64,000 nt of DNA, taken from positions 1,674,001 to 1,738,000 of the forward strand of contig NZ_LT906436.1 in NCBI RefSeq assembly GCF_900187225.1, in the 5' to 3' direction. Numbering within the stretch: position 1 is the first letter of the stretch; every line of letters starts with the position of its first letter. The notes beneath the pieces are model-generated. The model searched no databases. It saw only the letters and a program-made list of their open reading frames with translations, and was not told the DNA's origin. Position numbers and translations under genes: made by a program. This DNA is from Listeria monocytogenes. Its GTDB lineage: Bacteria > Bacillota > Bacilli > Lactobacillales > Listeriaceae. Shown piece by piece: positions 42,440 through 51,606 of this stretch.

Positions 42440-42440
42440 T

Positions 42441-42481
42441 AAAAAACCAGATTCTGATTTTACTCAGAATCTGGTTTTTTT
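42441..42481. terminator. Bidirectional terminator
   Basis: Stem AACCAGATTCTGA/TCAGAATCTGGTT, T-runs both ways; overlaps the last codons of mprF. Confidence 0.92.
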
Positions 42482-45057
42482 GTTTCTTCTTCGAGTGGGA
42501 AATCAAGGACTACTTGGCTATTTGCAAGTGGTCGTTTTTTACCAACAAGAATCATTAATTGTAACATGGTGAAAGCAATGGAACTTCTTTTTCTAAAGGC
42601 AACAAATTTTTGTTCCCATTCTGTAACATATTTGGATTTAAAATTACGTAATCCTTTAAAACCGTAAAAACCTTGACTATAACGGTATACAAGTCCGGCT
42701 AATCGTTCACCTAGGAAAGCATATTTACTTTCCCCAACATTGGCAAGTGGTGCCATACCGGCATTAAATGTTTGGAAGCCGTCTTCTTTGGCTTTTTCGA
42801 ATAGGTTAATGAAAAGGAAATCCATAATACCTGATGGCGCTTCTTTGGAGTAACGCATTAGGTCAATCGAAGTCATTTCGTCTGTATATGACGGCATCAT
42901 CGAAGCAAATCCAACGATAGTACCTTCTCCGTTTTTAGCGATAGCAATCGGAGCTTGTTCGAGATAATACGTATCGAAGAATCCTAATGAGAAACCTTTT
43001 TCTTCCCTACCATCTAGCCACTCATCAGAAACTGCTCGTAAAGTTGTCCAAGTGTCGTGATTGAATGGTGGTTCTATTATTTCAAAAGTATAACCTTCTC
43101 GTTCTAATTTATTCATGAGAGCTCGCTCACCTTTTTTCTTTTTACCACTCATTGTAAAGTTTTGGACGTCGACAAAACCTTCCTCGCCAAGCTTGATAAA
43201 GTCAAATCCGTGATCATGTAAATATGGAATCATCGTGCCCCGGACTTCATAGAAAACAGGTCGATAGCCAAATCTATCAGCGTTCATCATTACCTCTTCA
43301 ATCGCTGCTTCCATTTTGTCCATGTTCCCAGTTGGTTCGCCCATGATGACCATTTTGTCCGCAATGATTCGGTAAGAGAAAAGTACTTCCCCCTCTGCTG
43401 CCCAAAATAGCAGTTTATCACGTAAGAACATCGTATGACTGACTTCATTTCCGCCCCATTTCGCTAAATGTTCGCGTACTTTGACTGCTTCAAATGGAGA
43501 GCCAAGTTTTTCTTTTGTTGTGGATAAATAAATGTAAATAATGACTAAACTAACAACGGCGATAAATACGCCAACGAAGCCGACTAACCATAAATGCTCT
43601 GAGGCAATGCGTAAATAGTCAGGGATTTCTTTGGAGTGTTTGATATTTGGTGAGTTGTAAATACCGATAACAATGTAACCTGCCAGACATACGATGAAAA
43701 TAATGCTATCAATAATTACTTTACTCCAAGTATAAACCAGTTTTTCTCGGTAAAATTCGTTTCGAGCTAAGAATAAACATAACAGCACAATTCCTAAAAA
43801 GATTGCCTGCTTCATCGAAAATACGCGAGCAAGTGTGTTGAAAATCGCGCAACCTAGAACAATTACTGTAATAATATACGCTTTCTTTGTTTTACATTCA
43901 ATCCCTCTCGCAAGCCCCAGTAGTAAAAAGCCAAATGCAACAATGGTAATTTGGGAAGTGAATAAGAAATTAAACGGCATAATTTTGTATAAGAATGGCA
44001 CATGGTAAATAGCGTTTGGTACGGCGGAAGACAAAATTAACAATAACCCAGAGCCGTAAACAAAAATAACTAAGAAGCGATGGGCCACTTTTTGTAAGAA
44101 TAATAACGGTAATCCTTCTAAAAAGTCATTTACTTTTTTACCAGCTTTTTGGACGAAGAAAAGTAGTCCCACTACAAAAGGAATAATATAGTAGAAAATT
44201 CGGTAAAATAGCATCCAAGCGAGCGCTAATTCTTGAGAAACACCTAATTGGCTAAGTCCAAGAATCATCACGACGTCAAATGTCCCTACTCCACCAGGTA
44301 CCATCGAAGCAATCCCAATTACCGAAGCAATAACAAATAACGGGAACACTTTGAAAATATCGACTGGTTCTCCCATCAATGTACCGATAATCGCGAAACA
44401 TCCAAAAGCGAAGCCCCACTCCAAAAGAGAAGCGATAATTAACGTTAATTCTCTTTTGATAGGTAAATCAACAAAGAGTGACTTACTTTTCCATTTCGTA
44501 ATAGTAAATAAAATCGGGAAGTAAAGACCACCCGCAAGAAGCCATGGCCAGTAATTAACAAAATGATCTGCAAATCCTGGAATGAGTAAAGTGGCTAATG
44601 ATACTAAACAGTAAATCGATAAACCAGATACTAAAAATAAAGCAATCTTAGAAATAGCTAATAAAATTTCCTTATGAGATGCATTTTTCCCATAAAAACT
44701 TGCTCTTAAACTGGCACCTAATACGCCACCAAAACCGCCAATATTAGTAAAGGTATTCGTAATCCAACCAGAGGCAATCACATGACTTGGCGAAAACTTT
44801 CCAGGTAACAACTTAACGATGACATAATCATACAAAAGCATTGGAGTGACAGCAATTAAGCCCACGATAAACATAATAAATATTTGTTCCGGGCTTTGAG
44901 AAGTTAAATTTTCTTTTAGCGACGGATAGTCAATCCCCGTCGCAATATTAATAATTTCAAAAATAACAAAAGCCATCACAAAAGTAATAAAAACGATTTT
45001 TACGACGGTACTATTTTTTTGAAACCAGGCATAGGCTTGCATTAATTTTTCTTTCAT
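42460..45057 (-). CDS. mprF: Phosphatidylglycerol lysyltransferase and flippase
   Basis: 865 residues. The N-terminal two-thirds hold about 13-14 membrane helices, including the flippase domain with GWITNTFTNIGGFGGVLGA and SMVPGGVGTFDVV. The C-terminal part (about 520-865) is the cytosolic lysyl-transferase domain with WGGNEVSHTMFLRDK, MGEPTGN and LMRYSKEAPSGIMDFLF. It adds lysine from Lys-tRNA to phosphatidylglycerol, reducing surface charge and sensitivity to cationic peptides. Cotranscribed with the VanZ-family gene (26-base gap). In L. monocytogenes this pair is reported to be under the VirRS system. Confidence 0.95.
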   Translation of the reverse strand: MKEKLMQAYAWFQKNSTVVKIVFITFVMAFVIFEIINIATGIDYPSLKENLTSQSPEQIFIMFIVGLIAVTPMLLYDYVIVKLLPGKFSPSHVIASGWITNTFTNIGGFGGVLGASLRASFYGKNASHKEILLAISKIALFLVSGLSIYCLVSLATLLIPGFADHFVNYWPWLLAGGLYFPILFTITKWKSKSLFVDLPIKRELTLIIASLLEWGFAFGCFAIIGTLMGEPVDIFKVFPLFVIASVIGIASMVPGGVGTFDVVMILGLSQLGVSQELALAWMLFYRIFYYIIPFVVGLLFFVQKAGKKVNDFLEGLPLLFLQKVAHRFLVIFVYGSGLLLILSSAVPNAIYHVPFLYKIMPFNFLFTSQITIVAFGFLLLGLARGIECKTKKAYIITVIVLGCAIFNTLARVFSMKQAIFLGIVLLCLFLARNEFYREKLVYTWSKVIIDSIIFIVCLAGYIVIGIYNSPNIKHSKEIPDYLRIASEHLWLVGFVGVFIAVVSLVIIYIYLSTTKEKLGSPFEAVKVREHLAKWGGNEVSHTMFLRDKLLFWAAEGEVLFSYRIIADKMVIMGEPTGNMDKMEAAIEEVMMNADRFGYRPVFYEVRGTMIPYLHDHGFDFIKLGEEGFVDVQNFTMSGKKKKGERALMNKLEREGYTFEIIEPPFNHDTWTTLRAVSDEWLDGREEKGFSLGFFDTYYLEQAPIAIAKNGEGTIVGFASMMPSYTDEMTSIDLMRYSKEAPSGIMDFLFINLFEKAKEDGFQTFNAGMAPLANVGESKYAFLGERLAGLVYRYSQGFYGFKGLRNFKSKYVTEWEQKFVAFRKRSSIAFTMLQLMILVGKKRPLANSQVVLDFPLEEETKKPDSE

Positions 45058-45083
45058 AACAGAGTCTCCTTAACGATTTCCAT

Positions 45084-45758
45084 TCATCTTCTTTTATTGA
45101 TTCGTTTTCTAACAGATGGTAAAGCATAAGCTAGTAGAATGCCTATTAATCCACTTAACGTATTTAAAATGATGTCATCTATATCTGTAGAACGTTTTGG
45201 TGGTAGCGATATACTTTCAAATCCTGTAATCATCGTTGTTTGCGCAAATTGAAGCAGTTCGATGCCGCAAGATGTTAAGAATATGACTAATAATGTTTTT
45301 CCCGCAGTGCTTGTTATTTTAAAGTAAAGCATGAAAAAAGACAGTGGACATAACAATAAAACATTCCCGAAAATTTGAATAATAGTAGGCATCGTTGGTA
45401 ATGTTTGTTGAAATGTATTTTCTATAGTTGTAAAAGGTATTAGGTTAATCATTTCTTTTTGAATATGGAAATTCCCAGTATAAGTACTGTTTACGAAATC
45501 CCCAACAGCTATGTAGGCAACAAGGTGTAACAAAATAATTATATATAGAATAAAAACGCAAAACCATATAAAGTCTATCCAATTCTTTAGTCTCGCCATG
45601 TTAGTTAGTATTAGGGTTGCTAAAAAAAGTAAACAACTATTTGCAATGGTATTAATTAAATCTGCGTTATTCCCAAATTGTAGTGCAAGCGAAATCCCAT
45701 ACAGGAGATATAACGCTGGCAATAACAACACAAAAAAACGGCATTTTTGGACCTGCAT
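45084..45758 (-). CDS. VanZ-family membrane protein
   Basis: 224 residues with five to six membrane helices and the VanZ-like core: NLIPFTTIENTF, FGNVLLLCPLSFFM, GIELLQFA and RSTDIDDIILNTLSGLIG. VanZ from enterococci gives low teicoplanin resistance by an unclear route; the family is broad and its usual function unknown. First gene of the mprF operon. The SD before the ATG is weak, so the start is less certain than most. Confidence 0.85.
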   Translation of the reverse strand: MQVQKCRFFVLLLPALYLLYGISLALQFGNNADLINTIANSCLLFLATLILTNMARLKNWIDFIWFCVFILYIIILLHLVAYIAVGDFVNSTYTGNFHIQKEMINLIPFTTIENTFQQTLPTMPTIIQIFGNVLLLCPLSFFMLYFKITSTAGKTLLVIFLTSCGIELLQFAQTTMITGFESISLPPKRSTDIDDIILNTLSGLIGILLAYALPSVRKRINKRR

Positions 45759-45851
45759 TCTCGTATTCCAACGCCTTCCGTTTCAAAATCAGCTTTCAGA
45801 CTCTCTGAATAAGCTCCTAGTAACAGTTTAGCAGATATAAAAATGAAAAGA

Positions 45852-45890
45852 AAGCTTGTTTGTGCTTACATTTTTGCAAGCTTCTGTAAG
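45852..45890. repeat. Interleaved inverted repeats between vanZ-mprF and the CDF gene
   Basis: AAGCTTG (45852-45858) with CAAGCTT (45877-45883), and CTTACA (45865-45870) with TGTAAG (45885-45890). No T-run follows, so these look like operator half-sites in the divergent intergenic region rather than a terminator. The regulator is not identifiable; VirR is a candidate by regulon only. Confidence 0.35.
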
Positions 45891-45965
45891 GCTTTCGAGT
45901 TCTTATTTTCTTTTTGACTAAAAAAGTGCTACAATTTCTTAATGATATTCGTGGAGGAGACTAGG

Positions 45966-46931
45966 ATGAAAGAATTATTAGGGTTATTAAAAGAAGGTAA
46001 CAAATCAGCCTTAACAGCTGCTCTTGTGAACACCGTTGTTTCTATTATCAAAGGTGTTACTTATTTTTTTACAGGAAATATTGCTATGTTTGCGGAAACA
46101 TTACATAGTCTTGGAGATGCAGCAAATCAATTTTTTGTTTTCATCGGCTCTGCTTTAAGTAAAAAACGGCCGACAAAACGCTTTCCACATGGTTTTGGGC
46201 GAATGGTTAACTTAGTGCTACTTGGTGCCGTCATTGTTGTTGGGATAATGGCTTTTGAAACGATTCGTGAAGGTTTCGCGCATATTATCCATCCAACAAG
46301 CTCCACTGGCTTTCTTATTAATCTTACAGTACTTTTACTTTGTACCTTGCTGGAGTTTTCTGTTTTGGTAAAAGCGATGCATGAGATTGCGCACGATGTT
46401 GGTTTAGAATCAAAAGGACTTCGGTTATTTAAAGACAGTATCTTAAATCTAGGTAAAGCAAAAGCTGCAACCAAGCTCGTATTTTTGGAGGATTCCGTTG
46501 CAACTGGTGGTGGACTTCTTGCGATGATTGCGGTTATTATTTCTCACTTTACCCCTTTCCATCAAGCAGAAGGTATTGCATCCATGTTAATTGGTGTGAT
46601 GATGTTTATCGTCGTTGGTAAAGTCTTTTTGGACAATGCGGCTGGAGTTATTGGCGAATCAGATCAAAGCATGCATTTAACTGTCGGTCAGCTAGTAATG
46701 AGTGATCCTGATGTTCGAGATATTCAAGTTCTAACCGTTCTTAAAGAAGGCGATGTTTTCCATGTTGATGTTGAAGTGGAATTAGATCCCATGCTCACCC
46801 TTGCTGAGGTCGATGATATAAAAGACCGTTTGGAAGAAAGTATCGGAAAATTACGCGGTGTTGCTGATGTACTTATTTCATTTGATGAAGATGATGCCAT
46901 CCGTAACTGGGAATATGGGGACGGACGTTAA
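45966..46931 (+). CDS. Cation diffusion facilitator transporter
   Basis: 321 residues from ATG 45966, after GGAGGAG. Six membrane helices then a cytosolic C-terminal domain (about 240-310). The zinc-site helix 2 reads ETLHSLGDAANQ (H and D in HSxxD) and helix 5 has FLEDSVATGGG. The second motif departs from the usual HxxxD (ED at the first positions), as in the group that includes longer CDF proteins. Probably exports a divalent metal such as zinc or manganese. Ends at a bidirectional terminator. Confidence 0.87.
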   Translation: MKELLGLLKEGNKSALTAALVNTVVSIIKGVTYFFTGNIAMFAETLHSLGDAANQFFVFIGSALSKKRPTKRFPHGFGRMVNLVLLGAVIVVGIMAFETIREGFAHIIHPTSSTGFLINLTVLLLCTLLEFSVLVKAMHEIAHDVGLESKGLRLFKDSILNLGKAKAATKLVFLEDSVATGGGLLAMIAVIISHFTPFHQAEGIASMLIGVMMFIVVGKVFLDNAAGVIGESDQSMHLTVGQLVMSDPDVRDIQVLTVLKEGDVFHVDVEVELDPMLTLAEVDDIKDRLEESIGKLRGVADVLISFDEDDAIRNWEYGDGR

Positions 46932-46937
46932 AAATAG

Positions 46938-46976
46938 AAAAAGCCAAGTGCGCGGACTGCGACACTTGGCTTTTTT
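46938..46976. terminator. Bidirectional terminator
   Basis: Stem AAAAGCCAAGTG/CACTTGGCTTTT with a 12-base loop, T-runs both ways. Confidence 0.88.
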
Positions 46977-47517
46977 AGTCTCCCGGATTAATAATAGCAA
47001 GTACTTGATGGTCTTCCCATGTTCCATTAATGCGAACATTTTGTACTGCGAGCCCTTCTAAATGGAAGCCCGCTTTTAAAAGGACTTGTTTAGAACGTTC
47101 ATTTTTCGGCATCACACCTGCTTCGATACGATGAAGTCCGAGTATATCAAAACCAAAATCTACTATTAACTGCACTGCCTCGGTTGCATAACCATTTCCA
47201 TTATGTTTCTTATCCAGAAAATAACCAATAAACGCAGATTGTAAAGATTCACGTAAAATACTAAATAAATTAATCGTACCAATAAGTTCATCCGTATCAT
47301 TGAGGAAAATCCCGTAATAGTACTCCACATCACTCGCAGCAAAATCTTCCAAACGTGAAATAAGCGATTGCTGTTCTTCTATCGTATAAAAACGATCATC
47401 CCGCTCCATAGAATAACCTTCAAAAAAAGCTTTATTCGCTAAATGAAAAGCTAGTTTTTGATTGGCATCTGTTATTTGAAAAGGTCTTAAGTAAATCCGT
47501 TCCCCCGTAATCCGCAT
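46975..47517 (-). CDS. GNAT-family N-acetyltransferase, RimJ-like
   Basis: 180 residues. Acetyl-CoA motif A is visible as IGYFLDKKHNGNGYATEAVQ, followed by LHRIEAGVMPKNERSKQVLLKAGF, the RimJ/RimL type signature. Acceptor unknown; could be a ribosomal protein, an antibiotic or a small molecule. GGAGGG precedes the ATG. Single-gene transcript. Confidence 0.86.
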   Translation of the reverse strand: MRITGERIYLRPFQITDANQKLAFHLANKAFFEGYSMERDDRFYTIEEQQSLISRLEDFAASDVEYYYGIFLNDTDELIGTINLFSILRESLQSAFIGYFLDKKHNGNGYATEAVQLIVDFGFDILGLHRIEAGVMPKNERSKQVLLKAGFHLEGLAVQNVRINGTWEDHQVLAIINPGD

Positions 47518-47606
47518 CCTTATCCCTCCCGCATTTTTCTAAATTATAAGATTGTTCTGATGTGATTGCAAGTATCACTGCTAACCTTAATTTTTCTATA
47601 TACCCA

Positions 47607-47692
47607 TTTTATTAAAAAATAAACTTTCCATTACGAATATAAGTGTGTTATTATGTTGATGTTGGTTATTTTTATATTATTTTTCTAAAAAA
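47607..47692 (+). promoter_or_regulatory. Promoter with two MogR-type sites before the chemoreceptor gene
   Basis: TTTT-N5-AAAA, the binding pattern of the Listeria motility repressor MogR, occurs at 47607-47619 and 47680-47692. Between them TTTCCA (47625-47630), 18 bases and TATTAT (47649-47654) form a plausible sigma-A promoter, so the sites bracket it. Confidence 0.55.
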
Positions 47693-47706
47693 TGGAGGTT
47701 TTTTTA

Positions 47707-48609
47707 ATGAATGTTAATGCGGAAACAGAAGACGCAACTCTCCTTCTCGACGGTTTACTTCAAAACGTAGCAATAATTCGTTTTGATACTAATAAAAAAG
47801 TAACTTATGCTAATGCGCTTTTTGCCGAGGCAATGGGATACTCAGAAGAAGAAATGTTGAAATTATCCCACCCGGACTTATGCTTTCCTGATTTTGTCCA
47901 AAGTGCGAGCTATAAAGCAATGTGGACTAATTTGCTTGCTGGGCAAAAATTTCAAAACAAAATTGAACGAAAAAATGCACGCGGTGAACGTGTTTGGTTT
48001 GAAGCAACATATATCCCGATTATACGTGAAGATACGGTCGTTGGTGTTGCCAAAATCGCTACAGATATTACGAGAAGAGAAGAGACGGTCCATGATTTCG
48101 CATCTGGTTTAAAAAGCATGGCAACCAATTTAAAAGAACATTCCAGTGTTGGAAAAACGCGCAGTGAAGCTCTCCTTGAACTCGTGAAATCAATCACGAA
48201 AGAATCAAATGAAAATACCGATACACTTCACGACTTGCAAACAGAAGCGCAAAATATTCACGGCATTATTAATACAATTAACGGTATTGCTTCTCAGACT
48301 AATTTACTTGCCTTAAATGCAGCAATTGAAGCAGCACGTGCTGGTGATGCTGGACGTGGATTTAGTGTTGTAGCTGAAGAAGTTCGTAAACTTTCGAGTC
48401 GTGTAGAAGAAGCTATTAAAGAAGTGGAAAAAAGTGTCAACGGTATCACGCAAGAAATTAATACTATCTCAAGTGGTACAGAACGTGTTGAAGCAAAAGT
48501 CGAGGAAAGCCAAGAAGTGCTTATTTTATCTTTAGAAGACTTTAGCCAAATTGAATCTGCCTCTACTGCCTTGGATCAAAATGCCGGTGCTTTCACAAAA
48601 ATGATTTAA
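47707..48609 (+). CDS. Cytosolic PAS-domain methyl-accepting chemotaxis protein
   Basis: 300 residues from ATG 47707, seven T after GGAGG. N-terminal PAS domain (about 15-125, [35 protein letters not shown]) and a C-terminal MCP signalling coiled coil with the hairpin tip [20 protein letters not shown] and [14 protein letters not shown]. No membrane segment, so it senses an internal signal, perhaps redox or oxygen if the PAS holds a cofactor, and passes it to CheW/CheA. MogR-type sites upstream link it to the flagellar regulon. Cotranscribed with the small gene that follows. Confidence 0.92.
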   Translation: MNVNAETEDATLLLDGLLQNVAIIRFDTNKKVTYANALFAEAMGYSEEEMLKLSHPDLCFPDFVQSASYKAMWTNLLAGQKFQNKIERKNARGERVWFEATYIPIIREDTVVGVAKIATDITRREETVHDFASGLKSMATNLKEHSSVGKTRSEALLELVKSITKESNENTDTLHDLQTEAQNIHGIINTINGIASQTNLLALNAAIEAARAGDAGRGFSVVAEEVRKLSSRVEEAIKEVEKSVNGITQEINTISSGTERVEAKVEESQEVLILSLEDFSQIESASTALDQNAGAFTKMI

Positions 48610-48636
48610 CCGACTGAAAAAAGGAGCGAAGAAATC

Positions 48637-48843
48637 TTGAAACTTATTGGAAAACATCCTTCTGGTCGTGCCATTATTATTCGCTTGAACAACCAAGAAT
48701 ACCATTATGAAACCGCAAATAGTTTTGGAAGCGCGACTTCATTAACACGAGCAAAAACAGAAGCAAGAGCTGATAGTTTTACATCTAGTGAAATGGATCA
48801 AGGTTTACATATTGGTAATTGGCACTGGAAAGAATTTGGATGA
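48637..48843 (+). CDS. Small protein of unknown function, cotranscribed with the chemoreceptor
   Basis: 68 residues starting at TTG 48637, with AAAGGAG about 10 bases upstream, 27 bases after the chemoreceptor stop and before a strong terminator. Rich in Ser, Thr and charged residues, with a C-terminal HIGNWHWKEFG. No signal, membrane segment or known domain. Because it shares the transcript with the chemoreceptor it may act in the same sensory path, but nothing in the sequence proves this. Confidence 0.75.
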   Translation: MKLIGKHPSGRAIIIRLNNQEYHYETANSFGSATSLTRAKTEARADSFTSSEMDQGLHIGNWHWKEFG

Positions 48844-48846
48844 AAG

Positions 48847-48879
48847 AAAATCCCACCTACTGTTAGGTGGGATTTTTTT
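48847..48879. terminator. Bidirectional terminator
   Basis: Perfect stem AAATCCCACCTA/TAGGTGGGATTT with 4-base loop and seven T. Confidence 0.93.
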
Positions 48880-49231
48880 ATTTATTCAAATCTTGTTCAA
48901 GTTGATTTTTAAAGTTGGTTGCTACGTCAAACACGGTAACAAATTGAAAATCGCTCATGTTGTAATGGACGTCAAACTTGTTATCACGGTGGCGAACCAT
49001 TATGGAAGATCGGACTTTATCACCGATTGCGTCGCCAGCTTGAGTTTCACTATAGAAAACCCAGTGCGCGGCTTCAATTGGATTCGCTGTTTTTTCCGCA
49101 AGATCGCGTTGAATTAATTGTTTTATTTCATCACTTAATTCTGGCGCGAATTCATTGTCGATGTAGCCGTACCAAATAGTTCGGTAGTACTTTGCTTCAA
49201 ATTCATTCGTTTCATCAAATAGTTTTTTCAT
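48878..49231 (-). CDS. Hypothetical protein downstream of fosX
   Basis: 117 residues, soluble, acidic, no recognised domain. Notable stretches: KYYRTIWYGYIDNEFAPELSDE, AAHWVFYSETQAGDAIGDKVRSS and FDVHYNMSDFQFV. AGGAGG precedes the ATG. Lies 28 bases after fosX on the same strand, probably in one transcript with it and the rRNA methyltransferase. Stop overlaps the terminator arm. Confidence 0.75.
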   Translation of the reverse strand: MKKLFDETNEFEAKYYRTIWYGYIDNEFAPELSDEIKQLIQRDLAEKTANPIEAAHWVFYSETQAGDAIGDKVRSSIMVRHRDNKFDVHYNMSDFQFVTVFDVATNFKNQLEQDLNK

Positions 49232-49259
49232 GTTTGTTTCCTCCTATTAGGTGTTATTT

Positions 49260-49661
49260 CTATTCGTGATACCTTTTTAAGCGCTCTTCTAATGTACCAG
49301 TGTGTAGTTCAAAGAGATGATTATCAAAGTCATAAAAATAAATGGAGCTTCCCTCACCTTGGACTCTGGGACGTCCTGGTTTTATTTCCACACCGAGAGA
49401 TTTAATCCGCTCAATATATTCATCCACTTCCTCAGATTGAATTTGGAACGCAATATGATTGTAAGTTCGCTCTTGTAAAGAGTCTCCTTCCATAATGCAA
49501 ATCCATAGGCCAGCAATTAGAAAAAATTTTTCTTTGGAAAGCGAAAAAGTCTGATCGCCACTAGAATAGATTTCTTCTGCATTAAAAATTTCTCTTAAGA
49601 ATGTGGTTGTTTTATTCAAATCTTTCACAATTAAAGTGATATGGCTTAATCCTGAAATCAT
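49260..49661 (-). CDS. fosX: Fosfomycin resistance hydrolase FosX
   Basis: 133-residue vicinal-oxygen-chelate enzyme that opens the fosfomycin epoxide with water. The residues known for L. monocytogenes FosX are all at the expected positions: metal ligands His7, His69 and Glu118, and general base Glu44, which sets FosX apart from FosA and FosB. This explains intrinsic fosfomycin resistance of the species in vitro. 14 bases after the rRNA methyltransferase stop, so cotranscribed with it. Base composition is like its neighbours, so no sign of recent transfer. Confidence 0.96.
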   Translation of the reverse strand: MISGLSHITLIVKDLNKTTTFLREIFNAEEIYSSGDQTFSLSKEKFFLIAGLWICIMEGDSLQERTYNHIAFQIQSEEVDEYIERIKSLGVEIKPGRPRVQGEGSSIYFYDFDNHLFELHTGTLEERLKRYHE

Positions 49662-49675
49662 GTACCACCAGTCCT

Positions 49676-51055
49676 TTATTTATCTTTTAACTGCAAAAGT
49701 ACTACGGTCTCTACATGAGCTGTTTGCGGGAACATATCGACTGGTTGCATATAGCGAATGCGGTATTTTTTCGCGAGTAAAGCCAAGTCACGAGCTAATG
49801 TGGATGGATTACATGATACGTAAACAAGTTGTTTTGCTTCCACATCTAGTAATGATTTTATTAGGCCTTGGTCACAGCCGCTTCTTGGTGGGTCAACGAT
49901 TACTGCATCTGGGCGGAAACCTTCTTTCACCCATTTAGGTAATACGTCTTCTGCTTTTCCTACCTCATAATAAACATTTTCGATGCCATTTTTCTCCGCG
50001 TTTCGTTTGGCGTCTTCAATGGATTCTGGAATAATATCCATGCCGCGGACTTCTTTTACTTTTCCTGCAAAGGCTTGGCCGATTGTTCCAACACCGCAAT
50101 AAGCGTCGACTAATGTTTCACTGCCTGTTAGTACGAGTGCTTTTTCGACTTCTTGGTAGAGCCGCTCTGTTTGGAACGGGTTTAATTGGAAAAAGGCACG
50201 CGCGGATAAATCGAATTCGAGTTCCATTAATTTTTCTTCAATGCTTTCTTTTCCTGCTAAAAGGAACGTTTCGTCACCGAAAATAAGTGAGGATTTTGCT
50301 TGATTCACGTTTTGCATAATCGAAGTGACTTCTGGAAGAGCTGCTTCGATTTCTGCAAGCATTTCGCGTTTTTTAGGTAACTTTTTACTATTCGTAATGA
50401 AAACGAGTTGTGTTTCGCCGGTTTTTACTCCAGTACGAACGACGATTGTCCGCACGATGCCACTGCCAGCTTTTTCATCATAAATTGGCACGCCGTATTT
50501 TTCTAGTAAGTCGCGAACAAAATTCGTTACTTTAATGGTAACGGGTTGTTGAACGATACAGTCTTCAATCGGAACAAGTTGGTGAGAATTGGCTCCGAAA
50601 AGTCCTGTTTCAACTTGACCACTGCCTACCATTCTTGTTTGAAATTGACTTTTATTACGGTAACGCCACGGGTCTTCCATTCCGATTGTTGGGCGGATTT
50701 TTAATTTTGTTGGATCGATTTTTGTATGTTTTTCGATTGATTGAATAACAATATCTCTTTTTAGTTCAAGTTGGGCGCTATAGGCCACATGTTGCAACTG
50801 GCAACCACCACACGCCTCGTACACTGGGCAAGGTGCGGTAACTCGGTTTGGAGATTTTTTACGGATTTTATTTAATTTTGCCTCGGTGAAACGATCGCGA
50901 ACTTTGACCGCTTCAACAACTACCTCTTCACCGGTAATTGCGCCAGGTACAAATACAACTGCTTTCTTAAAGTAGCCAATTCCTTCCCCGTTGATTCCCA
51001 TGCGCCGAATAGTTAGCGGGAATTTTTGTCCTTCTTCTACTGGATTTTGATTCAT
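49676..51055 (-). CDS. 23S rRNA (uracil-5-)-methyltransferase, RumA/RlmCD family
   Basis: 459 residues. N-terminal TRAM domain ([14 protein letters not shown]), then the iron-sulfur cysteines [13 protein letters not shown] motif [20 protein letters not shown] and the catalytic cysteine in [13 protein letters not shown]. It forms 5-methyluridine in 23S rRNA. B. subtilis has two paralogues, one with two target sites, so the exact uridine cannot be assigned. GGAGG before the ATG. First gene of the unit with fosX and the hypothetical gene. Confidence 0.92.
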   Translation of the reverse strand: MNQNPVEEGQKFPLTIRRMGINGEGIGYFKKAVVFVPGAITGEEVVVEAVKVRDRFTEAKLNKIRKKSPNRVTAPCPVYEACGGCQLQHVAYSAQLELKRDIVIQSIEKHTKIDPTKLKIRPTIGMEDPWRYRNKSQFQTRMVGSGQVETGLFGANSHQLVPIEDCIVQQPVTIKVTNFVRDLLEKYGVPIYDEKAGSGIVRTIVVRTGVKTGETQLVFITNSKKLPKKREMLAEIEAALPEVTSIMQNVNQAKSSLIFGDETFLLAGKESIEEKLMELEFDLSARAFFQLNPFQTERLYQEVEKALVLTGSETLVDAYCGVGTIGQAFAGKVKEVRGMDIIPESIEDAKRNAEKNGIENVYYEVGKAEDVLPKWVKEGFRPDAVIVDPPRSGCDQGLIKSLLDVEAKQLVYVSCNPSTLARDLALLAKKYRIRYMQPVDMFPQTAHVETVVLLQLKDK

Positions 51056-51119
51056 TATTTTCCTCCATCATTCCAAGTCTTCATTAATACTAACAAAAAA
51101 ACAGCCGCTTGTCAGTAGT

Positions 51120-51500
51120 TTATGGCATGATTTCAAGACTTTCATCGACAAGGATGCTTTTTTCGACAGAACGAACCATCGAACAGTATTTTGGCGTTAG
51201 TTTTAGTGCTTTTTCAAGTGCTTTAGGGTCCAAGATAGGTCCTGTTATTTTAAAATGAAGATGTATCGCGCTTATACGATTTTCTTCTTCCGGGATGCGT
51301 TCCATTGTGGCATCTACCCATAAATCGGTGAATTCCACTCTTTTTTTCTTTAAAATGTTACGAAAAACAATGGCGCTACAACTGGCAATAGACATCAACA
51401 TCAAATCCGCTGGTGAATAATCGGTCATTTTGTCATCGATCAAAAAATTTCCTGTATCAAACCCATTTTCGGTATAGACTAGCTTTAATGGTTTTGTCAT
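51120..51500 (-). CDS. OsmC/Ohr-family protein (YhfA-like)
   Basis: 126 residues. The OsmC fold signature is seen in YSPADLMLMSIASCSAIVF and TPKYCSMVRSV, with the two cysteines that in peroxidase members form the redox pair. The second Cys context (KYCS rather than CP) is nearer the YhfA group whose activity is not well defined. Role: possibly organic hydroperoxide reduction. GAGGG before the ATG; single gene with 64 bases to the next. Confidence 0.85.
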   Translation of the reverse strand: MTKPLKLVYTENGFDTGNFLIDDKMTDYSPADLMLMSIASCSAIVFRNILKKKRVEFTDLWVDATMERIPEEENRISAIHLHFKITGPILDPKALEKALKLTPKYCSMVRSVEKSILVDESLEIMP

Positions 51501-51606
51501 TGTTATCCCTCATTTCTTCTCTTTTATCGTACAAAAAATCTCCTTATTAAGCAAATTAGTAGTATAATGAACAGATAGTCGACCAAAAAAGGAGGCTACT
51601 CATGTT

